Source: Nonomuraea glycinis (GTDB taxonomy: Bacteria; Actinomycetota; Actinomycetes; Streptosporangiales; Streptosporangiaceae). From it: 64,000 nt of DNA. This document shows, one piece after another, positions 32,422 to 41,267 of the stretch. The translations under genes and the position numbers were made by a program. Where the stretch lies: positions 455,988 to 519,987 of the forward strand of contig NZ_BMNK01000002.1 of assembly GCF_014646515.1 (NCBI RefSeq), in the 5' to 3' direction. A model generated the notes under the pieces. That model searched no databases. It saw nothing but the letters and a program-made list of their open reading frames with translations, and had not been told where the DNA came from. Within the stretch, counting starts at the first letter, position 1; the number at the start of each line of letters is the position of its first letter.

Positions 32422-33762
32422 GTGGCCTTCCTCCTCGTGGTCGTGAGTGTGGTCGTTGCGATCCACCTCTATCTGTGGCACCGGCTGGTCCGCGCCACCA
32501 CGCGGCCGGGGAGGGTGCGCACCGGGCTGACGTTGACGGTGGCCGGGCTGTTCCTGCTGGTGCTGGGCACCTTCGGCGGCATGCGCCTGGAGTCGCTGTC
32601 CTGGCTGTCATGGCCTGGCTACGCGTGGGTGGGGATCATGTTCTACCTGCTCGTGTTCCTCCTGGTGCTGGAGGTGCCGCGGGCGGTGGCCGGGCTGATC
32701 ATGCGGCGGCGGGCCGAGGTGAAGGAGCCGGCCTCGGTTGTGGTCGCGAGCGCGCCGGAGGTGAGCGAGCCGGTTTCGGTTGTGGTCGCGTCCGTGCCGG
32801 AGGTTGACGGGTCGGCCGCGTCCGTGCCGGCACGGACGCCAGACGTGCCGGTCGACGCCTCTCCGTCGGGCGGTGTGTCTCCGTCGGTCGGCGCGCCTTC
32901 GCCTGTCGGCGCGCCTTCGCAGGGCGGTGACATGAGCAGGCGGCTGTTTCTCGGTCGTGTCACGGCCGCCGTCGCGGGGGCGAGCGCGCTTGGCACGGTC
33001 GGTTACGGCGTCACGGTGGCGCTGGGTGACCCGGTGATCGAGCCGGTCAAGGTCACGCTGCCAGGGATGGACTCCCGGCTCGGCGGGCTGCGGTTCGCCG
33101 TCGTCAGCGACATCCACCTGGGGCCGCTCACGGGCAGGGCGCACACCGAGCGGATCGTCCGGATGATCAACGGGCTCGAGGCGGACGTGGTGGCGATCGT
33201 GGGGGACCTGGTCGACGGCTCGGTCGAGAGGCTCGGCGCGCTGGCCAGGCCGTTGCGGGGGCTGGAGTCGCGCTACGGCTCCTACTTCGTGACGGGCAAC
33301 CACGAGTACTACACGGTCAACGGTCCCGGGGAGTGGATCGAGGAGCTGGGCGAGCTCGGGGTGCGGTCACTGCGCAACGAGCGGGTGGAGATCCGGCACC
33401 AGGGGGCCGTGCTCGACCTGGCCGGGGTCAACGATCTCAACGGCGCCGCCACGGGCGACGGGCCCGACTTCGCCGCCGCGCTGGGCGGGCGGGCCGAGCG
33501 CCGGACGACGGTCCTGCTCGCGCACCAGCCCGTGCAGGCGGTGCAGGCCGCTCGTCACGGCGTGGACCTGCAGCTCTCCGGGCACACGCACGGTGGTCAG
33601 ATGGTGCCGTTCAATCTGGTGATCCCGGTGCAGCAGCCGGTGGTGTCCGGGCTGGGCACGGTCGACGGGGTGCAGGTGTACGTCACGCGGGGGGCCGGGT
33701 TCTGGGGGCCGCCGATCCGGGTGGGAGCGCCGCCGGAGATCACTATGCTCGAACTCCGCTGA
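32422..33762 (+). CDS. Membrane-anchored metallophosphoesterase (YkuE/YaeI type)
   Basis: This 446-residue protein has three N-terminal helices, a Val/Ser/Pro-rich linker with near-repeats (ASVVVASAPEV, VSVVVASVPEV; SPSVGAPSPVGAPS), then a further helix near residue 185 that looks like a twin-arginine-like segment (MSRRLFLGRVTAAVAGASAL). The catalytic domain has the two-metal motifs SDIHLGPL, GDLVDG, GNHEYY, LAHQPV and SGHTHGGQ. It is probably extracytoplasmic. YkuE-type enzymes act on phosphoesters at the envelope; the substrate here is unknown. Confidence 0.9.
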   Translation: MAFLLVVVSVVVAIHLYLWHRLVRATTRPGRVRTGLTLTVAGLFLLVLGTFGGMRLESLSWLSWPGYAWVGIMFYLLVFLLVLEVPRAVAGLIMRRRAEVKEPASVVVASAPEVSEPVSVVVASVPEVDGSAASVPARTPDVPVDASPSGGVSPSVGAPSPVGAPSQGGDMSRRLFLGRVTAAVAGASALGTVGYGVTVALGDPVIEPVKVTLPGMDSRLGGLRFAVVSDIHLGPLTGRAHTERIVRMINGLEADVVAIVGDLVDGSVERLGALARPLRGLESRYGSYFVTGNHEYYTVNGPGEWIEELGELGVRSLRNERVEIRHQGAVLDLAGVNDLNGAATGDGPDFAAALGGRAERRTTVLLAHQPVQAVQAARHGVDLQLSGHTHGGQMVPFNLVIPVQQPVVSGLGTVDGVQVYVTRGAGFWGPPIRVGAPPEITMLELR

Positions 33763-33804
33763 CTTTCCGCACTCTGCCGTGCACGGAGCGTCTCCAATGC
33801 CGTA

Positions 33805-33820
33805 GTATCTCAAGGGATAC
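33805..33820. promoter_or_regulatory. Inverted repeat before the XRE gene
   Basis: GTATC-TCAAGG-GATAC lies immediately 5' of the GGAGG ribosome site of the regulator gene, where an autoregulatory operator would be expected. Confidence 0.4.
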
Positions 33821-33832
33821 ACGGAGGTGATG

Positions 33833-34372
33833 ATGGTCTCTTCCCCGGCCAGTGGGGTGCCCGACGTCAGGTTCTGGGCGGAGCAGGGCGGGATGCTGCT
33901 CAAGCAGGCCCGGCATGCGGCACGGATGCGGCAGAAGGAGCTCGCGGGGGTGAGCGGCACCTCGCGCACCACACTGTCGGCCTATGAGCACGGCCGTAAG
34001 TCGCCCACGCTGGAGACCGCCGGGCGCATTCTGGACGCGGCCGGCTTCCGGCTGGTGCTGGAGCCCAGGGCGGGGTTCTCCTCCCGGGTCGCCGACGACG
34101 GCCGGCCGTTCTCCGTGCCCGGCCACCTGCCGCGCCTGACGGTGGCCGAGGCGCTGGGCAAGCTGCGGCTGGGCGGGCGGATCTACGATCTGGCCGATCG
34201 CGGGCAGCGCCGCGAGGCCTACTCCGCCCTGCTGCGTGAGGGCGGGCCGAGGGAGTTGCTCGACCATGTGGACGGGGTGCTGCTCGTGGAGCTCTGGGAG
34301 GAGCTCGATCTGCCCGCCGCCGTCCGGACGGCCTGGGCGCCCATGATCGAGCAAGCGCGTAGAGGGGGCTGA
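33833..34372 (+). CDS. XRE-family HTH regulator
   Basis: This is a protein of about 179 residues. Residues about 20-75 form a Cro/C1 HTH (LLKQARHAARMRQKELAGVSGTSRTTLSAYEHGRKSPTLETAGRILDAAGF). The C-terminal about 80 residues are helical and rich in Arg/Leu (LADRGQRREAYSALLREGGPRELLDHVDGVLLVELWEEL), resembling actinobacterial antitoxin-like or DNA-binding proteins. Start codons GTG 33827, ATG 33830 and ATG 33833 are adjacent; GGAGG spacing favours 33833. No toxin partner is visible. Confidence 0.82.
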   Translation: MVSSPASGVPDVRFWAEQGGMLLKQARHAARMRQKELAGVSGTSRTTLSAYEHGRKSPTLETAGRILDAAGFRLVLEPRAGFSSRVADDGRPFSVPGHLPRLTVAEALGKLRLGGRIYDLADRGQRREAYSALLREGGPRELLDHVDGVLLVELWEELDLPAAVRTAWAPMIEQARRGG

Positions 34373-34520
34373 CGGACGATGGTCATTCCGGGGGCCCATT
34401 CACGCTGTGCTACCTGCGCGCGGGGCCATGTACGTACTACCCTCAGCGACGAGCCGCCGGGTATATCCGACTCGTCGCTCGCCATCCCACTCCCAGCGAA
34501 CACCTGGATACGCTGACATC

Positions 34521-36557
34521 ATGACCGCCCTTGGCCGACAAACCCACGTGCTGGCTATCGCACCGTTCCGCCGGCTCTGGACGGCCATGTCCGTGTGCAG
34601 CCTGGGTGACTGGCTCAACATCCTGGCCCTGACCGCACTGGCCGGAAACCTCACCGAGGGTGACTACCGCATCCAGTCACTGGCCATCGGCGGTGTGTTC
34701 ATCGCCAAGATGCTGCCCGCCGTCCTGCTGGGGCCGCTCGCGGGCGCGTTCGCCGACCGGTTCGACCGGCGGCTGACGATGTTCAGTGCCGACCTGGCCC
34801 GTTTCGCCGTGGTGCTGTCGATCCCGCTGGTCAACAGCTACCAATGGGTCATCATCGCGACGCTGCTCGTCGAATGCGTCAACCTCTTCTGGGTGCCGGC
34901 CAAGGACGCCACCGTCCCCAACCTGGTGCCCAAGGAGCAGCTCGAGTCGGCCAACCAGCTCAACTTGATGGTCACGTACGGCACCGCACCGATCGCCGCG
35001 GTGCTGTTCGCGGCCCTGTCGCTGGTCGGCGACGTCACCCGCAACGTGGTGCCCTTCCTGGCCTGGATGGATCCGACCGCGCTGGCGCTCATCGTCAACG
35101 CCTGCGCCTATCTCGTCTCGGCCTTCCTCATCTTCACGCTGCGCGACATCCCCAAGCGGGACGGGGCGATCTCCACGCCGTCCGTGTTCAAGCAGATCGT
35201 CGAGGGCTGGCGGTTCGTCGGCAGCAACCGGCTGGTGCGCGGCCTCATCATCGGGATGCTCGGCGCGTTCGCCGCGGGCGGAGCGGTGGTCGGCGTCGCC
35301 AAGATCTACGTGGTGGCGCTCGGCGGTGGTGACGCCGCCTACGGCATCGTGTTCGGCGCGGTCTTCGTCGGCATGGCGCTGGGCATGTTCTTCGGGCTCC
35401 GGCTGCTGCGCGAGCTGTCGCGGCGGCGGCTGTTCGGCCTGGCGATCATCCTGGCGGGGCTCGTGCTGGCGGCCATCGCGCTGGTCCACAACCTCGTGAT
35501 CGTGGTCATGCTGACCGTGGTGCTCGGGGCGTGCGCCGGCATCGCCTGGATCATCGGCTACACCCTCATCGGGCTCGAGGTCGAGGACTCGATGCGCGGG
35601 CGCACGTTCTCCTTCCTGCAGTCCACCGCCCGGGTGACGCTGCTGCTGGTCGTGGCCGCGGCCAACCCGCTCGCCGCCCTGTTCGGCGAGCACCTGCTCC
35701 AACTCGGCGACCTGACCTACCAGTTCAACGGCACCAACCTGGTGTTGCTGGCCGGCGGCGTGCTCGCCACCGTCGTCGGCATCCTCGGCCTGCGCCATAT
35801 GGACGACCGGAAGGGCGTCTCGCTCTCCGAGGACATCATCGCGGCCCTGCGCGGCAAGCGCTTCGAGACCGGCGCGGCCGAGCAACTGCCCGGCCTGTTC
35901 GTGGCGTTCGAAGGCGGTGAGGGATCCGGGAAGACGACCCAGTCCAGGCTGATCGCCATCTGGCTGCGAGACCAGGGCTTCGACGTCGTGCAGACCCGCG
36001 AGCCCGGCGCCACCAAGATCGGCATGCGGCTGCGCGCCATCCTGCTCGACGCGGCCGAGCGCGGGTTGTCGGCCAGGGCCGAGGCGTTGCTCTACGCCGC
36101 CGACCGTGCGGAGCATGTGGAGAAGGTCATCCGCCCCGCCCTCTACCGAGGCGCCCTGGTCGTCTGCGACCGCTATATCGACTCGTCGCTGGCCTACCAG
36201 GGGGCAGGGCGGTCCCTCGACCCCGAGGACGTGTCCAAGGTCAACGCCTGGGCGACGGGCGGGCTGGTGCCGCACCTGACCGTGCTGATCGACACGCCGC
36301 CCGAGCTGGGGCTGAGCAGGCTGGGCGGAGCGGTGGACCGGATCGAGGCGGAGCCGCTGGAGTTCCACGAGCGGGTGCGCAAGGAGTTCCGCGCGCTGGC
36401 CGCCGCCGCCCCCGAGCGTTACCTGGTGGTGGACGGCACGCTGCCGACCGGGGAGATCACCCGCGAGATCCAGGATCGGATCCGCGAGATCCTGCCGGAC
36501 CCGGTGCCGGAGGAGTCCGAGGACGCTACGGGCACGATGCCCGCCATCCGCGACTAG
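34521..36557 (+). CDS. tmk: MFS transporter fused to thymidylate kinase
   Basis: This 678-residue bifunctional protein has residues 1-430 as a 12-helix major facilitator domain (GPLAGAFADRFDRR is the loop 2-3 motif). Residues about 455-660 are dTMP kinase: P-loop FEGGEGSGKTTQSRL, TREPGATKIGMRLR, and DRYIDSSLAYQGAGR for the nucleotide site. The kinase makes dTDP for DNA synthesis; the substrate of the transporter half is unknown. The fusion is widespread in actinomycetes. It precedes holB with a 9-bp gap. ATG 34521 is used, since the in-frame region upstream is poor. Confidence 0.93.
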   Translation: MTALGRQTHVLAIAPFRRLWTAMSVCSLGDWLNILALTALAGNLTEGDYRIQSLAIGGVFIAKMLPAVLLGPLAGAFADRFDRRLTMFSADLARFAVVLSIPLVNSYQWVIIATLLVECVNLFWVPAKDATVPNLVPKEQLESANQLNLMVTYGTAPIAAVLFAALSLVGDVTRNVVPFLAWMDPTALALIVNACAYLVSAFLIFTLRDIPKRDGAISTPSVFKQIVEGWRFVGSNRLVRGLIIGMLGAFAAGGAVVGVAKIYVVALGGGDAAYGIVFGAVFVGMALGMFFGLRLLRELSRRRLFGLAIILAGLVLAAIALVHNLVIVVMLTVVLGACAGIAWIIGYTLIGLEVEDSMRGRTFSFLQSTARVTLLLVVAAANPLAALFGEHLLQLGDLTYQFNGTNLVLLAGGVLATVVGILGLRHMDDRKGVSLSEDIIAALRGKRFETGAAEQLPGLFVAFEGGEGSGKTTQSRLIAIWLRDQGFDVVQTREPGATKIGMRLRAILLDAAERGLSARAEALLYAADRAEHVEKVIRPALYRGALVVCDRYIDSSLAYQGAGRSLDPEDVSKVNAWATGGLVPHLTVLIDTPPELGLSRLGGAVDRIEAEPLEFHERVRKEFRALAAAAPERYLVVDGTLPTGEITREIQDRIREILPDPVPEESEDATGTMPAIRD

Positions 36558-36566
36558 CCTGATGCC

Positions 36567-37748
36567 GTGGGTGTCTTCGATGACCTAGTAGGCCAGGACC
36601 AGGCGACGACCGTACTGTCGCGGGCGGCGGCCGCCGCGGGTGAGACGGTGCGGGGCGGGCGCGGGGCCGGGATGACGCACGCCTGGCTGTTCACCGGGCC
36701 GCCCGGCTCCGGCCGCGAGGAGGCCGCGCGGGCCTTCGCGGCGGCCCTGCTCTGCCCTGACGCCGGTTGCGGCCACTGCGACCAGTGCCACCAGGTGCTG
36801 ATCGGCTCCCACCCCGACCTGGAGACCGTACGCCCAGCGGGTCTGTCCTACAGCGTCAAGCAGACCCGCGAGCTCATCCTCAGAGCGGCGGGCGCGCCCA
36901 CCCAGGGGCGCTGGCGCGTCATCCTGTTCGAAGCCGCCGACCGGGCCACCGAGTCCGCCGCGAACGCCCTGCTCAAGGCCATCGAAGAGCCCCCGCCGCG
37001 CACGGTGTGGCTGCTCTGCGCCCCCGCCCCCGACGACCTGATGATCACCATCAGGTCGCGCTGCCGGCAGGTCACCCTGGTCACGCCCGGCACCGAGGCG
37101 GTCGCGCACCTCCTCGCCACCCGCGAGAGCGTGCCGTGGGAGACAGCCCGCTTCGCCGCCCGCGCGGCCCAGGGGCACATCAGCCGGGCCAGAGCCCTGG
37201 CGTTGGACGAGGCGACACGGCATCGACGCGAGGCCGTGCTGTCCATCCCACGCTCGCTGACCGGCGTCGGCGAATGCGTCAGCGCCGCCGAGCGGCTGGT
37301 CAAAACGGCCGAGGAGGAGGCCGCTGCCTCCACGGGCGCGCTCAACGCGACGGAGACGACCGACCTGCGCAGGCTGTACGGCGAGGGCTCCACGGGCAAG
37401 GGGCTCAATCGCGGGCTGGTACGCGGCGGCGCCGGGGCGCTGAAGGAGCTGGAGGACCGGCAGAAGTCCCGGGCCACCAGGATCAAGCGCGACTCGCTGG
37501 ACGCGGCGCTGCTGGAGCTGATCTCGTTCTACCGTGACGTGCTGGCGATGCAGTTCGGCGCGGGGGTAGAGCTGGCCAACGACGACATCCGCTACGAGCT
37601 CGACCAGCTGGCCAAGGTGTCCACCCCGGAGGAGACGCTGCGGCGCATCGACGCGATCATGCGGTGCCGCGAGCGCCTCGACCTCAACGTGAACCCGCAG
37701 ATCGCCGTCGAATCCATGATGCTGTCGCTGCGGGTGAAGCACGTGTAG
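36567..37748 (+). CDS. holB: DNA polymerase III subunit delta'
   Basis: This 393-residue clamp-loader subunit starts at GTG 36567. The AAA+ core begins GVFDDLVGQDQA, with P-loop GPPGSGREEAAR, which lacks the Lys-Thr of an active ATPase, as is normal for delta'. The zinc module C-x7-C-x2-C-x2-C (CPDAGCGHCDQC) and the arginine-finger region TIRSRCRQV are clear. The tmk-holB order is conserved in Gram-positive bacteria. Confidence 0.94.
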   Translation: MGVFDDLVGQDQATTVLSRAAAAAGETVRGGRGAGMTHAWLFTGPPGSGREEAARAFAAALLCPDAGCGHCDQCHQVLIGSHPDLETVRPAGLSYSVKQTRELILRAAGAPTQGRWRVILFEAADRATESAANALLKAIEEPPPRTVWLLCAPAPDDLMITIRSRCRQVTLVTPGTEAVAHLLATRESVPWETARFAARAAQGHISRARALALDEATRHRREAVLSIPRSLTGVGECVSAAERLVKTAEEEAAASTGALNATETTDLRRLYGEGSTGKGLNRGLVRGGAGALKELEDRQKSRATRIKRDSLDAALLELISFYRDVLAMQFGAGVELANDDIRYELDQLAKVSTPEETLRRIDAIMRCRERLDLNVNPQIAVESMMLSLRVKHV

Positions 37749-37874
37749 GAACCTGTTGATTCGGCTCCTCCCTGATCGACGCGTTGACTCCGGCGCTACG
37801 GCGGGATCGACACGACGCACCTGAAGCTCGTCGACGTCATGCGGCTCTCCTCCGGCATTCTCGGGCTCACCTAC

Positions 37875-37910
37875 TGCCCCAAGTAGACGACCTGCCCGAA
37901 GTAGACGATC
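37875..37910. repeat. Tandem 18-bp direct repeat upstream of an ECF sigma gene
   Basis: Two adjacent 18-base units of the form TGCCC(C/G)AAGTAGACGA(C/T)C match at 16 of 18 positions. They lie about 110 bases before the sigma factor start, in a 270-bp gap with no supported gene. Confidence 0.6.
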
Positions 37911-38018
37911 TTCCGGTACGGCCGCCGCGAAGATAGTGCGGTGACTGAAGCAGCAGATGGGGCCGTGAGGCGTCTCTGTGATGTGGAAGTCGAACTGCTT
38001 TCCCGAGGGAAGGCTCTG

Positions 38019-38510
38019 ATGCGCGAGCAGGTGGACGTTTCGGTGATCTTCGCCGAGCATCATGTCGGGCTCGTGCGGCTGGCACTGATCATGGTCGGGG
38101 ATCAGGCGACGGCCGAGGACGTCGTGCAGGAGGCGTTCGCCCGCACGCACGCGGGGCGGGGCCGGCTGCGGGATCCTGGCAGAGCACTGGTCTACGTGCG
38201 CTCCGCCGTGCTCAACGGGTGCCGGTCGGTGCTGCGTCGGCGGGCCACGGTGTTCCGGCGGGCGGTGCCGTACGAACCGCCCGTCTGGTCGGCGGAGAGC
38301 GCCGCGATGGTGACGGAGGAGCGCCGCGAGCTGCTTCTGGCGCTGCGGGAGTTGCCGCGCAGGCAGCGTGAGGCGCTGACGCTGCGCTACTACCTCGGTC
38401 TCGCAGACCAGGAGATCGCCGAGACCATGCGGATCAGTGCGAGCACGGTCAGGTCCACGATCGCGCGAGGGCTGACCGCCCTCCGCCGGGCACTTGGGGA
38501 GGATTCATGA
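38019..38510 (+). CDS. ECF sigma factor (SigE family of actinomycetes)
   Basis: This 163-residue sigma factor has region 2 near residues 12-75 (FAEHHVGLVRLALIMVGDQATAEDVVQEAFART). Region 4 lies near residues 100-155 (LRELPRRQREALTLRYYLGLADQEIAETMRISASTVRSTIARGLTALRRAL). ATG 38019 has GAGGGAAGG just upstream, whereas the longer GTG start at 37941 has none. Its stop overlaps the ATG of the next gene (ATGA), the usual coupling of a sigma factor with its membrane regulator. Confidence 0.92.
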   Translation: MREQVDVSVIFAEHHVGLVRLALIMVGDQATAEDVVQEAFARTHAGRGRLRDPGRALVYVRSAVLNGCRSVLRRRATVFRRAVPYEPPVWSAESAAMVTEERRELLLALRELPRRQREALTLRYYLGLADQEIAETMRISASTVRSTIARGLTALRRALGEDS

Positions 38511-39565
38511 ACAGTCCGATGGAAGATCGGCTGCGCGAGGCACTGACTGAGGCCGGCGCGACGATCGACACCAGCACTCTCCGGCCGCTGCACGGGGCCC
38601 AGCAGCGGTCACGGTTCCGGGTGGATCTCCGGCTGGTGGCCGTGGCGGCTGTCGTCGTGCTCGTCGGGGTGGCGGGCGCGGTGGGAATGGGCGGTCGGGG
38701 TGATGTGGACCGTGCCGTGGCGGTGAGTCCGGACCATCGGCAGGGCAAGGGGGAGATGATCGTCTTCCTGTGTTCCAAGACGTTGCCGAAGGAGGAGGCA
38801 TGCCAAGGTCGTGACGTCACCGCCGAAGAGACGAAAGCGGTCGGCGCCTTGGTGCGGCAGTTGCCGGAGGTCGAATCGGTGGCCTTTATCGACCAGGCCG
38901 GCGCTTACGAGAAGTTTCGGCGGGAATTCGTCCGCAACAAGGCGCTGCTGGACGGTTTCAGAGCCGTCGACCTGCCGGCATCGTTCAGGTTGACGATCAG
39001 GGACGGGGCCGATCGAGATCGGGTGCCGCGGGCGCTGCGGGGGGTGGCGGGGATCCAGAATGTCATGGACCTGTCTTCTGACATGGTCGCCGACAATGCG
39101 GACGCCAGACCCGTGGTCAAAGCCTTCCTGTGTGGCAAGGAGGCGCACCAGACCCCGTGTGGCGCCGAGCAGGTTGTGGATGGGAAAGGCAATTTCAAGG
39201 GGGTCAAGAAAGCCGGAAAAGCGGCGACGAACGCGGAGAAGGCCGCCGTACAAGACCTGATCGATTCGCTACCCGACGTCGAGTCGTCCACGTTCGTGGA
39301 CCAGGGGGCGGCGTACGAAAACTTCCAGAAGTCGTTCCCCGACAACAAGGCGCTCCTCGATTCGGCCAAGGTGACGGACATGCCCGAATCGTTCATATTG
39401 ACGATGAAGCCAGAGGTCGACCGGAGCAAGACGATCAGCAGGTTGAAGCGACAGCCGGGCATCGCGGCGGTCGTCAACGGGGCGTGCACGGCCGACAAGG
39501 GGCTGCTGATGGCTAATTTCGGGCTCTTTCTTCCTGGGAGCAAGGTGTGCCCGGACGGCGAATGA
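38507..39565 (+). CDS. Membrane protein with two FtsX-like extracellular domains, probable partner of the ECF sigma factor
   Basis: This 352-residue single-pass protein has a short cytoplasmic part (1-40), one helix (about 41-62) and two tandem outside domains (about 80-190 and 203-335). Each domain follows the FtsX extracellular pattern: VFLC...C...VTAEE..AV..LV..LP.VES..F.DQ..AYE.F...F..NKALLD......DLP.SF.L..., with a Cys pair in each copy. The cytoplasmic part has no zinc finger, so it is not a standard ZAS anti-sigma. Overlap with the sigma gene suggests it controls that sigma factor in response to the cell wall; this is inference. Confidence 0.75.
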   Translation: MNSPMEDRLREALTEAGATIDTSTLRPLHGAQQRSRFRVDLRLVAVAAVVVLVGVAGAVGMGGRGDVDRAVAVSPDHRQGKGEMIVFLCSKTLPKEEACQGRDVTAEETKAVGALVRQLPEVESVAFIDQAGAYEKFRREFVRNKALLDGFRAVDLPASFRLTIRDGADRDRVPRALRGVAGIQNVMDLSSDMVADNADARPVVKAFLCGKEAHQTPCGAEQVVDGKGNFKGVKKAGKAATNAEKAAVQDLIDSLPDVESSTFVDQGAAYENFQKSFPDNKALLDSAKVTDMPESFILTMKPEVDRSKTISRLKRQPGIAAVVNGACTADKGLLMANFGLFLPGSKVCPDGE

Positions 39566-39675
39566 TCCTGCCGATATCCGGCGCTCACACCCTCACCCTC
39601 AGCGTCCTGGCACACGTAATGTGGCAACGAAGGCCGTAAGAACCCCCGAGGCCGTCAGGAGGCGAGCGCGAGTCC

Positions 39676-40518
39676 ATGGGCATGATCATGGCCGTGAGCT
39701 TCACACGCTACGGACGCCTCTACTACCTCGATCCGGGCGGGCACAGCCCCAGCGTGGGCGACAAGGTGCTGGTCCCGACCGACTCAGGACCCGAGGTGGC
39801 AGAGTGCGTGTGGGCGCCGCAATATACGAGCGAGGACATCGACGGGCTGCCGGTGTGCGCGGGCGTCGCGGGCGAGGAGCACCTGTCCCGCGACGAGACC
39901 AACAAGCGCCGCAGAGCCGAGGCGCGCAGCGTGTCCAAACGACTGATCAAACGGCACACGCTGCCGATGAAGGTGGTGGGCGTCGACTATCTCGACCAGG
40001 ACAACGTCTACACGGTCTACTTCTCGGCCCCGAACCGGGTCGACTTCCGTGCCCTGGTCCGTGACCTGGCCCGTAACCTGCGGGCCAGGGTGGAGCTGAG
40101 ACAGATCGGCCCGCGCGACGAGGCCCGCCTGCAAGGCGGCATCGGCCCGTGCGGCCGTGACCTGTGCTGCGCCACGTTCCTCAAGGACTTCGAGCCCGTC
40201 TCGGTCCGGATGGCTAAGGACCAGGACCTGCCGGTCAACCCGCTGCGCATCGCGGGCGCGTGCGGCCGGCTGATGTGCTGCCTGAAGTACGAGCATCCCC
40301 TCTATCAGGAGTTCCGCGCCACGGCTCCCCGCGTGGGCGTCAGCGTGGACACCCCGCAGGGGCAGGGCACGGTGGTGGGGCACAACGTCCCCTCCGACTC
40401 GGTCGTCGTCCGCCTTAACGACGGCGGCCGCCGCTGCTCCTGCTCCAAGGCCAGCGTCTGCGGCCCCCGCAAGGCCCACGACGCCGCCTACGGCAACGAG
40501 CCCGCGGAGCAGCCGTAG
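39676..40518 (+). CDS. PSP1-domain protein, RicT/YaaT family
   Basis: This 280-residue cytoplasmic protein has a PSP1 core (DKVLVPTDSGPEVAECVWAPQ..., VDYLDQDNVYTVYFSAPNRVDFRALVRDLA) followed by Cys motifs GPCGRDLCCATFL and GACGRLMCCLKYEHPLY. The C-terminus adds RRCSCSKASVCGP. In Bacillus subtilis the homologue RicT is part of the Ric complex, binds an iron-sulfur cluster and stimulates RNA maturation and sporulation. Location after tmk-holB is conserved. AGGAGG lies 13 bases before ATG 39676; ATG 39682 or 39688 could also be used. Confidence 0.88.
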   Translation: MGMIMAVSFTRYGRLYYLDPGGHSPSVGDKVLVPTDSGPEVAECVWAPQYTSEDIDGLPVCAGVAGEEHLSRDETNKRRRAEARSVSKRLIKRHTLPMKVVGVDYLDQDNVYTVYFSAPNRVDFRALVRDLARNLRARVELRQIGPRDEARLQGGIGPCGRDLCCATFLKDFEPVSVRMAKDQDLPVNPLRIAGACGRLMCCLKYEHPLYQEFRATAPRVGVSVDTPQGQGTVVGHNVPSDSVVVRLNDGGRRCSCSKASVCGPRKAHDAAYGNEPAEQP

Positions 40519-40527
40519 ATGGAAAGC

Positions 40528-40560
40528 GTCCGGGCCAGGCTCTCGAGTCCTGGCCCGGAC
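40528..40560 (+). terminator. Terminator of the PSP1 gene
   Basis: A perfect 12-bp stem (GTCCGGGCCAGG / CCTGGCCCGGAC) with a 9-base loop starts 10 bases after the stop codon. The remaining 276 bases to the tRNA hold no supported gene. Confidence 0.85.
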
Positions 40561-40836
40561 ACGCAACGCCCACGGTCACACCATGCGCGCCACTGACCTT
40601 CTCCAAGGACTGAGCCGGGAGCTCCTTCCGCGCCCGCTTGGACGCCGACCTGCTGGAACCGCCTTCCGGACAGTCACCCAGCGGTCATTTGGAGTGCGGG
40701 CGAGGCCGGGAGCGGGTCGGTGCCGGCGGGGCCGTTGACGCCCTGAGCTGGGCCTACCGGACGGAGGAAAACATCGGCTGTTCAGGGGAGCAAGGACCCC
40801 TCGGGCTCCTGTAGACTCTTCCAAGCCGTACGGCAT

Positions 40837-40913
40837 GCCGCCTTAGCTCAGTCGGCCAGAGCACTTCACTCGTAATGAAGGGGTCTCGGGTTCGAATCCC
40901 GAAGGCGGCTCCA
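40837..40913 (+). tRNA. tRNA-Thr (anticodon CGT)
   Basis: This is a 77-base cloverleaf including an encoded CCA. The acceptor GCCGCCT pairs with AGGCGGC, discriminator T. The anticodon loop ACTCGTAA gives anticodon CGT, and the T arm is CTCGGGTTCGAATCCCGAA. Confidence 0.95.
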
Positions 40914-40917
40914 GGTC

Positions 40918-40951
40918 AAAGGCCCTTCCGGATGATCCGGGAGGGCCTTTT
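40918..40951 (+). terminator. Terminator of tRNA-Thr
   Basis: AAAGGCCCTTCCGGA and CCGGGAGGGCCTTTT form a stem with one mismatch and a T run, 4 bases after the tRNA. Confidence 0.85.
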
Positions 40952-41267
40952 CCATCTCGTGGAGCAGCGCCGTACAGCAAGCCGGGCGAACCGTGATTCA
41001 TGCCTTCCCGGACCTGTAACGGTTGGCGCCGGGCGGCCATGGCGTGAGATGTCAGGCTTCTCAGCAGTGCGGGCGGCTTGAGCCGGAGTCCGAAGGGGCC
41101 ACGGGTCCGGCGTGGATGCTTCGGCTGAGTGTGTACTTTTGCAGGTCGGTGTGGGTTTGATACATGGACTTGTGCGCAGAAGAGAACAATGTTCTGGTTC
41201 ATCGTTGGATCGAACGCGAGCGGTGCTCATGCAGAGAGCCCGCCAAGATCCATACGGGGTAATGACC
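40952..41267. other. Intergenic stretch with a 13-bp palindrome
   Basis: No gene is supported in these 316 bases. AGAACA-A-TGTTCT (41183-41195) is a perfect palindrome about 70 bases before the calcium-binding-repeat gene and may be its operator. It has a 3-base GAAC/GTTC spacing, so it is not a standard LexA box. Confidence 0.4.

Noticed and set aside
32366..32611. Very long minus-strand frame antisense to topA (about 990 residues)
   Set aside because: It is an Arg/Leu/Asp-rich shadow caused by high GC at third positions; it has no ribosome site and no family pattern, whereas topA is unmistakable.
37783..37888. Short frame ending RLSSGILGLTYCPK before the ECF sigma gene as a small peptide
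   Set aside because: No ribosome site and no clear start; it runs into the tandem repeat, so coding is not supported.
41183..41195. AGAACA-A-TGTTCT as a LexA/SOS box
   Set aside because: The actinobacterial LexA box needs GAAC-N4-GTTC; here the spacing is three bases, and the downstream gene is a secreted calcium-binding protein, not a repair gene.
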